Numbered from the stretch's first letter, positions 1 through 9,338 are shown. The stretch is DNA of 64,000 nucleotides from Clostridiaceae bacterium (GCA_902362725.1 CABIXM010000007.1:105433-169432), one strand, 5' to 3'. Numbers and translations: made by a program. Notes: generated by a model not told the origin, from the letters alone.

Positions 1-1162
1 AGGACGCGTAAACCCGCATGGGAATCTCTCCCTCATAAATATATCGAAAGGATCCGGAGGTAAGGGAAAGGGCCACGCCAATTCCCGCAATGCCGGACAG
101 GATGCCGAAAGGAATTCCGATGCTGCTTAAAATCAGCGCTTCCCGGTATACCATGCTCCGCAGCTGCCGGGGCGTCGCGCCGATGGACGCCAGCAGACCA
201 AACTGCTTCGTCCGGTCGCTGACCGAGATGGCGAAGGAATTATACACCAGGGATACGCCTCCCGTCATAATCAGAAGAATCAGGATCACGGACATGCCGT
301 AAAGCAGACGCATAAACGCGCGATTCGCAGAGATTCCCTGTGTCCGAAGAAGCTCGCTGTTATAGGTAACGCTGTAATCGTTCAGATACGTAGCGGTAAA
401 CTCATAGATGTCCCCACCCTTTTTCAGCTTAAAAAAGCTGGTATAGAGGCAATCTGATGCCGGAGACGTATCTTTCCTGGTAAAGCACAGGAAACCGGCG
501 CTGTGCCATCCGTAATACGGCTCCTCCATGTAGCCCACTACGGTGTACTCCCTGGGTTCCCGGATCTGAAGCTCTTCTTTTCTCGCGTCCACATCCGGAT
601 TTTCCTCATCCCTGTATATAACCGGGTTCTCAGCTCCCAACCGTTCGCCGTTTAACAGACGCTCTCCCAGATCCAGAGACAGGGTATCGCCTACCGCCAC
701 CGGTGTTCCATTCTGTTCCAGCGCCCATCTTGCCTGGTCTGACAGAATCAGCTCCCGGTCATTTTCCGGCAGTCGTCCTTCCGTCACCCGGATAGGCATC
801 TGTTTTTCAAAATCCGCGTCGATTCCGACCACATAGTAATAGGGCAACGCCGAACTATTATGATATGACGGCTTTACCCCGTCCAGAGCGTAGCCCAGTT
901 CCTGCCAGGTGACCTGCATGGTGACTTCTTTCATTCCGGCCAGCTCTTCCACCTTTTTCTCCGGAATCTGCATGGCTTCCCCGTGCCAGTCTCCGTTTTC
1001 CGCAATCACATTTTCCAGCATATAGTGCTGCAGGCTGGAAATAAAGGTAGTGACAGCCGTCAACATGGCGGTAGCCAGCAGGATTCCGATGATCGTAACC
1101 ATGGTCCGGGTCCGGTTAGCCTTCAGGGTTTTCGCCGTCAATCTGGTAAATACGTTCTTCAT
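1..1162 (-). CDS. ABC transporter permease, FtsX/MacB type (partial, runs off the window start)
   Basis: Reading down from ATG at 1162, the frame begins [20 protein letters not shown], then a first membrane segment (TMVTIIGILLATAMLTAVTTF), an extracellular region of roughly 220 residues, and a second segment (MSVILILLIMTGGVSLVYNS) followed by an FtsX-like stretch with SDRTKQFGLLASIGATPRQL. This is the FtsX-type permease plan; the C-terminal part lies outside the window. Its ATG overlaps the TGA of the upstream ATPase gene (ATGA), so the two are translationally coupled. With the kinase and regulator upstream it probably forms an export or peptide-sensing/detoxification module. The substrate is not visible. 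Confidence 0.85.
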   Translation of the reverse strand, partial: MKNVFTRLTAKTLKANRTRTMVTIIGILLATAMLTAVTTFISSLQHYMLENVIAENGDWHGEAMQIPEKKVEELAGMKEVTMQVTWQELGYALDGVKPSYHNSSALPYYYVVGIDADFEKQMPIRVTEGRLPENDRELILSDQARWALEQNGTPVAVGDTLSLDLGERLLNGERLGAENPVIYRDEENPDVDARKEELQIREPREYTVVGYMEEPYYGWHSAGFLCFTRKDTSPASDCLYTSFFKLKKGGDIYEFTATYLNDYSVTYNSELLRTQGISANRAFMRLLYGMSVILILLIMTGGVSLVYNSFAISVSDRTKQFGLLASIGATPRQLRSMVYREALILSSIGIPFGILSGIAGIGVALSLTSGSFRYIYEGEIPMRVYAS

Positions 1163-1842
1163 CGACGGATCACCTCGTCTCTGGCAATACGGCCATCCTC
1201 GATGGCGATGATGCGATCTGCCTGGAGGGCCAGATTTTCGTCGTGGGTGATCATAACCAGGGTCTGGCTGTATTTTTTGTTGGAGAGCTTTAAGAGCTCC
1301 ATGATTTCCTGACTGTTCCTGGAATCCAGGTTGCCGGTGGGCTCGTCGGCCAGCACGATGGCCGGGGCGTTCATCAGGGCTCTTCCGATGGACACCCGCT
1401 GTTGCTGGCCGCCGGAGAGCTGGTTGGGCAGATGATTCTTCCGATCTTCCAGGCTTAAAAGTTTCAGGAGTTCCTGCAGGCGCTCCTCTCCCACCTTTCG
1501 GCCATCCATCTGCACAGGCAGGGTCATATTTTCCACCACGTTCAGGACCGGAATCAGGTTATAGAACTGGTAAATCAGGCCTACCTCCCGCCGCCGGAAA
1601 ATGGCCAGCTGCTCCTCGTTCTGACCGTAGACGTCAATGCCGTCCAGGTAGACTCTGCCCGAGGTGGGCCGGTCCACGCCGCCCAGGATGTGGAGCAGGG
1701 TGGATTTGCCGGATCCGGAAGGGCCGATGATGGCCACGAATTCGCCACGCTGGATATAGAAGGATACGTCGTCCAGAGCCCGCACTTCGTTTTCGCCGGA
1801 GCCGTATACTTTGGTGAGATGTTCTGCTTTTAAGACTTCCAT
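1159..1842 (-). CDS. ABC transporter ATP-binding protein (LolD/BceA-like)
   Basis: 227 residues. Walker A (GPSGSGKST, about 41-49), signature LSGGQQQR (about 142-149) and Walker [13 protein letters not shown] (about 162-173) are all present, in the form typical of the MacB/LolD/BceA ATPase group. The start is backed by GAGGAGG just upstream of ATG 1842. It powers the FtsX-type permease, whose start codon overlaps its stop. It follows a two-component system in the same orientation, as in Bce-type antimicrobial peptide modules. The family call is firm; the peptide-defence role is inferred from context. Confidence 0.93.
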   Translation of the reverse strand: MEVLKAEHLTKVYGSGENEVRALDDVSFYIQRGEFVAIIGPSGSGKSTLLHILGGVDRPTSGRVYLDGIDVYGQNEEQLAIFRRREVGLIYQFYNLIPVLNVVENMTLPVQMDGRKVGEERLQELLKLLSLEDRKNHLPNQLSGGQQQRVSIGRALMNAPAIVLADEPTGNLDSRNSQEIMELLKLSNKKYSQTLVMITHDENLALQADRIIAIEDGRIARDEVIRR

Positions 1843-1931
1843 GTCTGCCTCCTCTTGAGAAATGGGCGCGGCGGGGTTTTCCGTGGTTCGTGAAGCACTC
1901 CCGGACGGCCGGTTTCCCGTTTTATGGGTTC

Positions 1932-1984
1932 AGTATACAGGGCGCGGATGACGGGAGCGTGACTTTCCGGTGACAGATTTGTCA
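1932..1984 (-). promoter_or_regulatory. Candidate Bce-type regulator site and promoter for the ABC transporter
   Basis: The gap between the kinase stop and the ATPase start holds a perfect inverted repeat, TGACA-N4-TGTCA (1971-1984), which fits the TNACA-N4-TGTNA form known for Bce-type response regulators. About 33 bases downstream on the minus strand is a -10-like TGTATACT (core 1932-1937) without a good -35, as expected for an activated promoter. Regulator binding is inferred. Confidence 0.55.
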
Positions 1985-1986
1985 CT

Positions 1987-3006
1987 TTATACAATACCTT
2001 TATAGAAGCGAATCGTAAACCGGGCTCCGCCCTCCGCCCGGTTCTCGCCCCTGATGGAGCCGTTCTGCTGTTTGATGATCATGCGCGACAGGGCCAGTCC
2101 GATGCCGATGCCGGAGCCGAAGGAACACTTTCCTTTATAAAACCGCTCAAAGAGATGCGGCAAATCCTCCGGATCGATGCCCGGACCGTTATCCTCAATG
2201 ACCAGTTCGGTGTAGAGGCTATTTTCCTGAGCGCGCAGCGTCAGGACGCCGCCCTCACCCGCATGCTCCATACAGTTTTTTACAATATTGCTGACCGCCT
2301 CACAGCTCCAGGAGAAGTCCCCGGTAAATGCGGTCTCTGCCGGAATGTCCAGCTTCACCTGCTGCTCCCGCAGCTCCATGGGGATGGCGAAGGGCTCCAG
2401 CACGCTATCTATGAGTTTCTGTACTTCTACCTGTTCCTGTACAAAGACCGCGGTACCCGCGTCAATCCGGGAGATTTTAAGCAAAGCCTCCACCAGCCAG
2501 CTGATGCGGCCCTGGAGCTGTCCGGCCTCGTAGAGGAGCTTGCGACACTCCTGCGGTTCTGTCTCCTGGCCCAGCCGGGCCAGCACCAGGTTCAGGGAGG
2601 TCAGGGGCGTCCTCAGCTGATGGGAGATATCGGCCAGGGAATCGCTTAAGTATCCCTTTTCCGCCTGTAAATGATCGGCCTGCTCGCTAAGACGATTCAG
2701 AAGCTTCGACAGCTCATTGGCCAGAATCTCAAGCTCTCCCTCCCGATACTGGGTAAAATTCAGATCCCGCTCTCCGTGAAGCATCCGATCCGTGTCTGCC
2801 GCCAGCTTTTCCAGACGGCGGTAACGGCGAAGGGTGAAGGCCAGCCACAGGGCAATGACCAGTACACAGCCAAGAACCGCCAGCAGGAATCCGGCCATAG
2901 CCGCCTGCTGTCGTATAAGGAAAAAGCCTGCCGCTGCCGTGATGGCAGCGACGCAGGCCGATATAAGTACGCTCATTCTAAATTCTTTGTCTCGTAGATA
3001 TCGCAT
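1987..3006 (-). CDS. Sensor histidine kinase with almost no extracellular loop
   Basis: 339 residues from ATG 3006, chosen because GGGAGG lies five bases upstream; an in-frame GTG 15 bases earlier has no such site. Two membrane helices near the N-terminus are separated by only a few residues (RQQAAM), so the sensor is buried in the membrane. A linker leads to the H-box SHQLRTPLTSL, then an ATPase domain with N-box (IVKNCMEHA) and G-boxes (DNGPGID, GSGIGIGLAL). Such short-loop kinases usually receive their signal from a partner ABC transporter, and one is encoded directly downstream. It phosphorylates the regulator encoded 65 bases upstream. Confidence 0.92.
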   Translation of the reverse strand: MRYLRDKEFRMSVLISACVAAITAAAGFFLIRQQAAMAGFLLAVLGCVLVIALWLAFTLRRYRRLEKLAADTDRMLHGERDLNFTQYREGELEILANELSKLLNRLSEQADHLQAEKGYLSDSLADISHQLRTPLTSLNLVLARLGQETEPQECRKLLYEAGQLQGRISWLVEALLKISRIDAGTAVFVQEQVEVQKLIDSVLEPFAIPMELREQQVKLDIPAETAFTGDFSWSCEAVSNIVKNCMEHAGEGGVLTLRAQENSLYTELVIEDNGPGIDPEDLPHLFERFYKGKCSFGSGIGIGLALSRMIIKQQNGSIRGENRAEGGARFTIRFYKGIV

Positions 3007-3071
3007 GGATTCCTCCCACACTTTCTGCTTTCAATCTCTTTTGCTCTAAGCTCAACAGCCAAATTCGTTTT

Positions 3072-3740
3072 TTATTCCAGCTTGTACCCGAGGCCCCGCA
3101 CCGTCCGGATAATCGTCGGATTCTGCGGATCCGTCTCTATCTTTTCCCGCAATCTTTTGATATATACGGTCAGCGTATTGTCATTCACAAACTCCCCGGC
3201 GGCGTCCCAGATTTCCTCCAGAAGCTGTCCCCTGGTCAATACCATGCCCTTGTGGTTCAGGAAGAATAACAGCAACCGGTACTCCAGCGCCGACAGGCAG
3301 CAGTCCGCGCCGCCCTTCGTCACAGACGCCCGCACCGTATCCACCCGCAGTTCCCCGATTTCCACAATCGACTGGGTTTTCCCGCAGCGGCGCAGCACGC
3401 TCCGAATCCGGGAAATCAGCTCTCTTGGCCGGAAGGGCTTCCTGATATAATCCTCCGCTCCCAGGTCAAGCCCGGTCACCACACTGAACTCGTCTCCTGA
3501 AGCCGTCAGAAAGATCACCGGCGTATCCAACTCCGCCTTCACCGCCGAGCACACTGCGAATCCATTGCCATTCTGCAGGGACACGTCCAGCAGCAGCAAA
3601 TCAAAGCTTTCCTTCTGAAGCGCTTCCAGCGCCTCTTTCTGCCCCGCCTCCGCCCGCACCCAAAAGCCCTCCGCTTTCAGCACCGCACTCAAATTCTCGA
3701 TAATCGCTGAGTCGTCCTCGACCAGAAGTATTTTTGTCAA
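3072..3740 (-). CDS. OmpR-family response regulator
   Basis: 222 residues. The start is most likely TTG at 3740, with GGGAGG eight bases upstream, rather than the ATG at 3779: the receiver fold begins right there (TKILLVEDD). The receiver has the acidic pair ED, the phospho-acceptor Asp in LLLLDVSL and the Lys in IRKPF. The C-terminal winged helix ends TIIRTVRGLGYKLE, typical of the OmpR/PhoB group. It pairs with the downstream kinase and probably activates the ABC transporter genes through the repeat at 1971-1984. Confidence 0.92.
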   Translation of the reverse strand: MTKILLVEDDSAIIENLSAVLKAEGFWVRAEAGQKEALEALQKESFDLLLLDVSLQNGNGFAVCSAVKAELDTPVIFLTASGDEFSVVTGLDLGAEDYIRKPFRPRELISRIRSVLRRCGKTQSIVEIGELRVDTVRASVTKGGADCCLSALEYRLLLFFLNHKGMVLTRGQLLEEIWDAAGEFVNDNTLTVYIKRLREKIETDPQNPTIIRTVRGLGYKLE

Positions 3741-3814
3741 ATCTTGCCTCCCTGATAGATGTCTGTTTCTGTAAATCATGTTTATTCTAACATAGTTTTC
3801 TTCTGTATTCTTTT

Positions 3815-4384
3815 TTATTTCCAGCAGGGTGGCAGCTTCTGCTCCTTCATGCGGACCGGCTCCGGGTAGATCTGACCGTGGAGGTCCAGTTCTACACGGT
3901 CGATGATTTCGGGTTCTACGGGCTCGTTGACTTCCACGCCGGGGATGGGAAAGTCTACGGGGACGGTTTTTACCTTTTCCAGGCGGTAGATTTCGTCCAT
4001 GCCTTCCAGGACGCGGCCAAAGACCGGATAGACGCCCTTATGGTCGGGGCAGTCCCGCAGGGGGAAGAAGAACTCACAGGAGGCCAGGCCGTCCGCGCCG
4101 TAACCGCCCATACAGACTACGCCCGGATGGGAATCCAGGGGTGTGATCTCCGGGTGAAGCTCAAATTCATTGGGAATCAGATACTGGGCTTCCTTTTTGC
4201 CGAAGGCGGTATAGCTTACGTCGATCCAGCTGCCCGGGACGATGCGCTGGATGGCGTGGTGATCCATGAGACCGCGGGAGGCCACGTAAATAAAGCTGTT
4301 CACTGTGTTGGGCGCTGCCTCGGGCAGCAGCTCAATCACAATTTTTTTCCCGTTTTTCATATATAAAGTAGCAATCGGATTCAT
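3815..4384 (-). CDS. Cyclophilin-type peptidyl-prolyl cis-trans isomerase
   Basis: 189 residues with no signal peptide, so cytoplasmic. The cyclophilin fold is visible from PEAAPNTVNSFIYVA through IQRIVPG (the Arg matching the catalytic Arg), GVVCMGGYGADGLASCEFFF and YPVFGRVLEGMDEIYRL. The usual FHR/QGG stretch is divergent. AAGGAG precedes the ATG. It starts 12 bases after the stop of the Xaa-Pro peptidase gene, so it is the last gene of the dpp-peptidase transcript. It catalyses cis-trans isomerisation at Xaa-Pro bonds, which fits beside a peptidase that cuts such bonds. Confidence 0.88.
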   Translation of the reverse strand: MNPIATLYMKNGKKIVIELLPEAAPNTVNSFIYVASRGLMDHHAIQRIVPGSWIDVSYTAFGKKEAQYLIPNEFELHPEITPLDSHPGVVCMGGYGADGLASCEFFFPLRDCPDHKGVYPVFGRVLEGMDEIYRLEKVKTVPVDFPIPGVEVNEPVEPEIIDRVELDLHGQIYPEPVRMKEQKLPPCWK

Positions 4385-4396
4385 TTTAATTTCTCC

Positions 4397-5476
4397 TTAA
4401 CCGATGATCTCCAGTTCCTTCGGATAATGGTTCAGCACCTCGCAGCCGTCCTCGGTCACCAGCACCAGATCCTCTACCCGGACGCCGGTGTCACCGGTCA
4501 GGTAGATCCCCGGCTCGATGGAGAAAATCATGCCCGGAACGGCCTTGTCCGTATTCACGGACGATACATCGCCGAACTCATGCTCACCAAGGCCGATGAA
4601 ATGACCCAGACGATGGGTGAAATAGGGTCCGTAGCCCGCTTCGGTGATCAGATCCCGGGCTGTTTTGTCCAGCTCGCAGAGCGGAATACCCGGCTTGATT
4701 TTCGCGATAGCGGCCTCATTGGCCCGGCGCACCGTATTGTATACAAGCTGATGCTGCTCGCTGGCCTCCTTGTAATAGAAGGTACGGGTCATGTCAGAGC
4801 AATAGCCATCCTTGATGCAGCCTACGTCGAAGAGCACGCAGTCTCCCGGCTTCACCACAGTGTCGTCCGGTGCGTGATGGGGATCCGCCGCATTTGCTCC
4901 AAAAGCCACCAGGGGCTCAAAGGAAAAGCCGTCGGCTCCCAGATCCTGATAGATTTTCAGGGTCTGCTCAGCCACCTCTTTCTCGGTGACGCCCTCATGA
5001 ATCAGGGTCTTAAACTTCGCAATGGCTTTATCATTGATATCAGAAGAGACGCGCATCAGCTCCTGCTCCTCGGCATCCTTGACGCCGCGGGTCTTGTCCA
5101 CCGCCAGAGACGCATTGACAAAACCTGTGGCCGCTTTCCTTTCCATCAAAGGAAGCAGAAAACGAGCGGTCAGATCCTTATCCACGCCCAGTGTCTGTTC
5201 GTGATCCAGATACTTCGCCACAATCTCGGCTGCCGGATCCGTATCGTCATACCAGACCTTCTCCACACCCACCTCTTCCGGTACGGTGAACAGCTTGTTC
5301 AGGAAATACACATGCTTTCCGTCTGCCCTCAGGTACAGGGCGTAGAAACGCTCGAAGGGCGCGATGTATACGCCGGTCAGATAGTAGATGGACATGGGAT
5401 CCACGATCAGCATCTGACTTAAGCCCATTTCCTTTAACGCATCCAGCACACGTTTTACTCTGTTCTCTTTTAACAT
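4397..5476 (-). CDS. Xaa-Pro aminopeptidase / dipeptidase (M24 family)
   Basis: 359 residues from ATG 5476, which has AGGAG nine bases upstream; an in-frame ATG at 5500 directly follows the dppC stop and has no clear site. An N-terminal creatinase-like domain (to about residue 130) precedes the pita-bread M24 domain. Metal ligands are visible: Asp in LFDVG, Asp in CSDMTRT, His in HRLGHFIG, Glu in SIEPGIY and Glu in VRVEDL. It removes the residue in front of proline from short peptides in the cytoplasm. Its place right after the importer genes suggests it processes imported proline-containing peptides. Confidence 0.92.
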   Translation of the reverse strand: MLKENRVKRVLDALKEMGLSQMLIVDPMSIYYLTGVYIAPFERFYALYLRADGKHVYFLNKLFTVPEEVGVEKVWYDDTDPAAEIVAKYLDHEQTLGVDKDLTARFLLPLMERKAATGFVNASLAVDKTRGVKDAEEQELMRVSSDINDKAIAKFKTLIHEGVTEKEVAEQTLKIYQDLGADGFSFEPLVAFGANAADPHHAPDDTVVKPGDCVLFDVGCIKDGYCSDMTRTFYYKEASEQHQLVYNTVRRANEAAIAKIKPGIPLCELDKTARDLITEAGYGPYFTHRLGHFIGLGEHEFGDVSSVNTDKAVPGMIFSIEPGIYLTGDTGVRVEDLVLVTEDGCEVLNHYPKELEIIG

Positions 5477-5500
5477 AACTTCCGTCTCCTCTCTTGCCAT

Positions 5501-6337
5501 TTAAAACTGCTTTCTCAGCTTCGGATCCAGCAGATCCCGCAGACCGTCGCCGATGAAGTTCGCGCCCACGGCCATGGTAAAGATCGCCAGTCCCGGGAAG
5601 CCTGCCACCCAGAATTTATTGAAGTAGCCCACACCGTCGGACACCATCATGCCCCACTCGGGCGTAGGCGGCGCGGATCCAAGGCCTAAGAAGCTTAAGG
5701 TCGAGAACATCAGGATCTGATTTCCGATATCGGTGGTCGCCATAATCAATACGGAGCTGATACTGTTCGGGATAACTTCTTTCAACAGAATCCGGAGCCG
5801 GGACGCGCCCAGCGCCTCGGAAGCGGTCACATATTCATTTTCCTTGACGCTTAAGACAACGCTCCGCATGAGTCTGGCGTAGGTGGGCCAGGCCACGATG
5901 ACCAGAGCGAACATGGTGTTGAACAGGTTGGAACCCATCACAGCGTTGATGATCATGGCCAGAATCAGGGACGGGAAAGACAGAATCATCTCCGAGAGAC
6001 GCATCATTACATTGTCCACCCAGCCGCCCACGTAGCCTGCGATGGCTCCGTAAAAGGTACCGATGACGCCCGCGATCACCACCGTCAGGCAGCCTGCCAG
6101 CAGGGAATACCGGCCGCCGTAAATCACGCGGCTGAAGATATCCCGGCCAAAGTTGTCCGTACCGAAGAGATGCTCCGCCGACGGCGCCTGCAGACGCAGG
6201 GTCAGATCCTGGGCAATGGGGTCATGGGGCGCAATAACCGGCGCCAGAATTGCCAGCAGGATCCAGGCCAGACAGATGATAACGCCCAGAGTAAATAAAT
6301 AGTTGGATTTGAACATTTTTTTGATTGAACGAATCAT
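5501..6337 (-). CDS. dppC: Oligopeptide/dipeptide ABC transporter permease DppC-type
   Basis: 278 residues from ATG 6337, which overlaps the dppB stop (ATGA) and has GAGG eight bases upstream; a GTG nine bases earlier is an alternative. The N-terminal OppC segment (ILAPVIAPHDPIAQD, LFGTDNFGRDIFSRVIYGGR) and the permease loop EALGASRLRILLKEVIPN are typical. Several membrane helices follow. It forms the inner-membrane channel with DppB. Confidence 0.93.
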   Translation of the reverse strand: MIRSIKKMFKSNYLFTLGVIICLAWILLAILAPVIAPHDPIAQDLTLRLQAPSAEHLFGTDNFGRDIFSRVIYGGRYSLLAGCLTVVIAGVIGTFYGAIAGYVGGWVDNVMMRLSEMILSFPSLILAMIINAVMGSNLFNTMFALVIVAWPTYARLMRSVVLSVKENEYVTASEALGASRLRILLKEVIPNSISSVLIMATTDIGNQILMFSTLSFLGLGSAPPTPEWGMMVSDGVGYFNKFWVAGFPGLAIFTMAVGANFIGDGLRDLLDPKLRKQF

Positions 6338-7356
6338 CCGTTGCACCTCACTCTCGGGTCAATGACGCCATAGAGAATATCCACGACCGTATTGATCACC
6401 ATGTAATTCAAAGCTATCAGAAGTGCCACTCCGATGATGGACGGATAATCCACGGAAAGCACCGACTCATAGGCAAACTGTCCCACGCCGGGCCAGTTAA
6501 AGATGGTCTCCACCAGTACCATGCCGCCTAAGAGATTTCCCAGACCCAGGCCGATGACGGTCAGCACCGGAATCAGCGCATTGCCCAGGGCATGGCGTAC
6601 AATCAGTCCCACACGGCTTAAGCCCTTGGCTCTGGCCGTACGGATATAATCAGTGGACATGACATCCAGCAGGTTCGACCGGGTCGTTCTGGTAATCAGG
6701 CCCATGGTAAAGGCCGCCAGCACCAGTCCCGGCAGAATCAGATGCTGCAGGGCGTCCAGCGCCTTGGCCGGATTGCCCTCGATGAGGCTGTCGATGACAT
6801 ACATACCCGTCACTGTGGCCGGAGCAGAAAAGCTGTTGCTTAAACGGCCCGGTCCCGGGAAAATATGTAATTTATAATAGAAGAAATACAGCACTAACAG
6901 GGCGAACCAGAAGCTGGGGATGCTGACGCCGGTCACGGACAGGGCGCGCACCACCTGGTCAAGGATGCTGTTTCTCTTAATAGCGGAAATGACGCCGAAC
7001 AGGATACCTAAGACCGCCGCCAGAATAATCGCAAATAAAGCCAGCTCAATGGTCGCCGGATAGCATCTGGCCAGTTCATCTAATACCGGCTTATTGGTAC
7101 GGATGGACGTACCCAGATCCAGATGCAGCAGATTTTTGATGTACAGGATATACTGTACAAAGACCGACTGATCCAGTCCGTATTTGGCCCGATAGGCTGC
7201 TACAACCTCGGGATCATTTAAGGCTCTCTGGCTTAAGTTCGCCACGGTCGGGTCGCCCGGTATCATTTTCGTCAGAATAAATACCAGGGTGGCCACACCG
7301 AAGAGCATAACGACCAGATAAATCAGTCTCTTTCCTATAAATTTCAGACGTTCCAT
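6334..7356 (-). CDS. dppB: Oligopeptide/dipeptide ABC transporter permease DppB-type
   Basis: 340 residues. It has the DppB N-terminus (IPGDPTVANL, a YRAKYGLDQS-like segment, LDLGTSI), multiple membrane helices and the EAA loop YIRTARAKGLSRVGLIVRHAL. AGGTGG precedes the ATG. It is separated from dppA by a 309-base gap full of hairpins but stays in the same orientation and is coupled to dppC by a 4-base overlap. Confidence 0.93.
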   Translation of the reverse strand: MERLKFIGKRLIYLVVMLFGVATLVFILTKMIPGDPTVANLSQRALNDPEVVAAYRAKYGLDQSVFVQYILYIKNLLHLDLGTSIRTNKPVLDELARCYPATIELALFAIILAAVLGILFGVISAIKRNSILDQVVRALSVTGVSIPSFWFALLVLYFFYYKLHIFPGPGRLSNSFSAPATVTGMYVIDSLIEGNPAKALDALQHLILPGLVLAAFTMGLITRTTRSNLLDVMSTDYIRTARAKGLSRVGLIVRHALGNALIPVLTVIGLGLGNLLGGMVLVETIFNWPGVGQFAYESVLSVDYPSIIGVALLIALNYMVINTVVDILYGVIDPRVRCNG

Positions 7357-7381
7357 ATTCCACCTCGTTTTTCTTATTTCC

Positions 7382-7639
7382 GCCGTGCTCCGCTCACGGC
7401 CCCGTTTCCATTTCCCACGGAGAACAGGTACTTTCGTCAGCGCTGCCGTTCCACTCTGTCCAGAGTGCGTCAGCCGTTCACGACAATATCTGCTTTCGGG
7501 AGCTCCATTTCTAAGAAAGAATCCCCCGGAGGGTCTTTTTGTTCTATAGGAATCATAGCTTTCACACTTTCATGTAACACGGTATTTCCTATAGAGCAAA
7601 AGAACGGCTTTCGGACGGAAGAGAAATCCCCTCCGTCCG
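7382..7639 (-). promoter_or_regulatory. Hairpin-rich intercistronic region between dppA and dppB
   Basis: This 309-base gap has no gene. It holds a series of inverted repeats: GCCGTG/CACGGC (7382-7400), CACTCT/AGAGTG (7452-7467), a long pair with ~16-base arms and one mismatch (7537-7552 and 7586-7601), and CGGACGGA/TCCGTCCG (7612-7639). In operons for binding-protein transporters such structures often stabilise the binding-protein message or cut down transcription into the permease genes; that role is inferred here. Confidence 0.55.
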
Positions 7640-7665
7640 CAAGAGCTGTCCTGTATTTCTGAAGC

Positions 7666-9285
7666 TTACTGAATGTTAATCAGTGTCAGATCAAGCGCGT
7701 AAGGATCGGAGATACCTACGCCGCTCAGTCTGGTGTTGTAAGCGATATGTGCCGGTGCCTGTGCGATCATAACGAACGGACCGTCCTCGTACATGGCGTC
7801 CTGAATCTTCTCCAGAACCGCGATACGTGCGTCGTTGTCGGTGGCCGCCATGGTCTCCTGATACATGTCTGCCAGCTCCTGATTCATATCAGCCGTCCAT
7901 CCTGCACGAAGTCCTACCACTCCGCCCGGCAGGAACTCCAGCTGTACGTTCGGGTCGTTGTAATCGGTTCCCCAATACATTACAGTAAAGCCCAGGGTTC
8001 CGTCACGGTAAGCGTCGCCGTAGCCTGCTGCCCAGGGCTGCGCTACGATATTTACATTGATACCGATCTGTGCCAGATCGTCCTTTACCTTCTGGGCCAG
8101 GTCAGACAGGAGTACGCCCTCCATATCCAGATCGCATACGGTCAGGTCTACATCGAAGCCGTCTGCGTAACCAGCCTCAGCCAGCAGAGCCTTTGCCTCT
8201 TCCACGTTGGTGTAATCAGCCGCTCTCTCACCCTTGCTTCCCATGAAGCCCACCTGAATGATGTCATAGGGCGTCAGCGTACCCTCGCCGCAGATGGTCT
8301 GGATTCCGGTGTAGTCCAGAGCCTTGCGGACTGCCTGCTGTACCTTCGGATTTGCCATGGGACCGCTATAGGTCTCATTCATGTTCATCATCACAAAGCC
8401 TGCGGTCTTGGTAGCGCCATTGATGATCTCGATACCGTCAGCGCCCTGCAGCTCTTCCATGGTATCGTCAGTCATGTTCATGGCCACATCGATATCACCG
8501 CTGGACAGAGTCATCATCTGGGTGTTGGAATCCGGTTGGATCTTGATGATGTATTTATCTACGTTGGTTGCCTTGCCCCAGTAGTTTGGGTTCTTCTCCA
8601 GAACCACTTCCTCGTCCGGAGTATAGCTGGTCATCACATACATACCGGAGCCTGCGCTGGTGGTATCCAGGTAGGACTGTGCGGTATCGGTAGTAGCCGC
8701 GTCCTCAGCGTCAGTTCCGCCATTCTCCTTTACAACGGCACTGTCCAGTACAGCCAGAGAGCTGTAGGTCAGCTTGGAAAGGATGGCGCTGTCCTGCTGA
8801 TTCAGATGGAAAACGATGGTCTTCTCATCGGGAGTCTCGATGCTGTCGATGGTATCCGCGATGAAGGCCGGGTTGCCCTGCAGGTTCTTGCAGCGGTTGA
8901 TGCTGAAGGCCACATCCGCAGAGGTCATGGGGTTGCCGCTTGCGAAGGTAATGCCGTCCTTCAGGGTCACAGTCAGGGTCAGGCCGTCCTCAGAGAACTC
9001 GTAGGTGTCAGCCAGACAGGGCTCGGGAGCGCCGTCGTTGCTGTAGAATTTGAACAGGGTCTCGTAGCATGCGTTTACGATCATGGGCGGATATTTCTCA
9101 TAGACATAGCCCGGATCCAGGGTAGAAAAACCGGAACCCATGGCTACCACTACGGTACTGGAGCCGGAATCTCCTGACGCCGCGCTGCTTCCGTCAGAAG
9201 ACGCGTTGTCGCTTCCACCGCCGCAGGCTGCCAGGCCGAGAACCATGGTCAGGCTCAGTGCCAAAGCTAAAAACTTCTTCTTCAT
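7666..9285 (-). CDS. dppA: Oligopeptide/dipeptide-binding lipoprotein (SBP_bac_5)
   Basis: 539 residues. A lipoprotein signal peptide ends in LGLAACGGG, with the Cys as lipid anchor, followed by a Ser/Gly-rich linker. The body shows family-5 features: STLDPGYVYEKYPPMIVNACYETLF, LKDGITFASGNPMTSADVAFS and the C-terminal KIQDAMYEDGPFVMI. It captures peptides outside the membrane and hands them to DppBC. The gene lies after dppF and before dppB, so the operon order is D-F-A-B-C. Confidence 0.94.
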   Translation of the reverse strand: MKKKFLALALSLTMVLGLAACGGGSDNASSDGSSAASGDSGSSTVVVAMGSGFSTLDPGYVYEKYPPMIVNACYETLFKFYSNDGAPEPCLADTYEFSEDGLTLTVTLKDGITFASGNPMTSADVAFSINRCKNLQGNPAFIADTIDSIETPDEKTIVFHLNQQDSAILSKLTYSSLAVLDSAVVKENGGTDAEDAATTDTAQSYLDTTSAGSGMYVMTSYTPDEEVVLEKNPNYWGKATNVDKYIIKIQPDSNTQMMTLSSGDIDVAMNMTDDTMEELQGADGIEIINGATKTAGFVMMNMNETYSGPMANPKVQQAVRKALDYTGIQTICGEGTLTPYDIIQVGFMGSKGERAADYTNVEEAKALLAEAGYADGFDVDLTVCDLDMEGVLLSDLAQKVKDDLAQIGINVNIVAQPWAAGYGDAYRDGTLGFTVMYWGTDYNDPNVQLEFLPGGVVGLRAGWTADMNQELADMYQETMAATDNDARIAVLEKIQDAMYEDGPFVMIAQAPAHIAYNTRLSGVGISDPYALDLTLINIQ

Positions 9286-9314
9286 AATATTGCCTCCTTT
9301 TAAACTCTATTGAG

Positions 9315-9330
9315 ACGCCCGGATGGGCGT
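9315..9330 (-). repeat. Short hairpin between dppF and dppA
   Basis: ACGCCC and GGGCGT form a six-pair stem with a four-base loop in the 53-base gap between the two genes, with partly matching flanks. There is no T-run, so a processing or stability element is more likely than a terminator. Confidence 0.4.
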
Positions 9331-9338
9331 TGTCTCCA

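Noticed and set aside
7747..9177. 476-codon plus-strand open frame
   Set aside because: Antisense of dppA, which has clear lipoprotein and binding-protein features.
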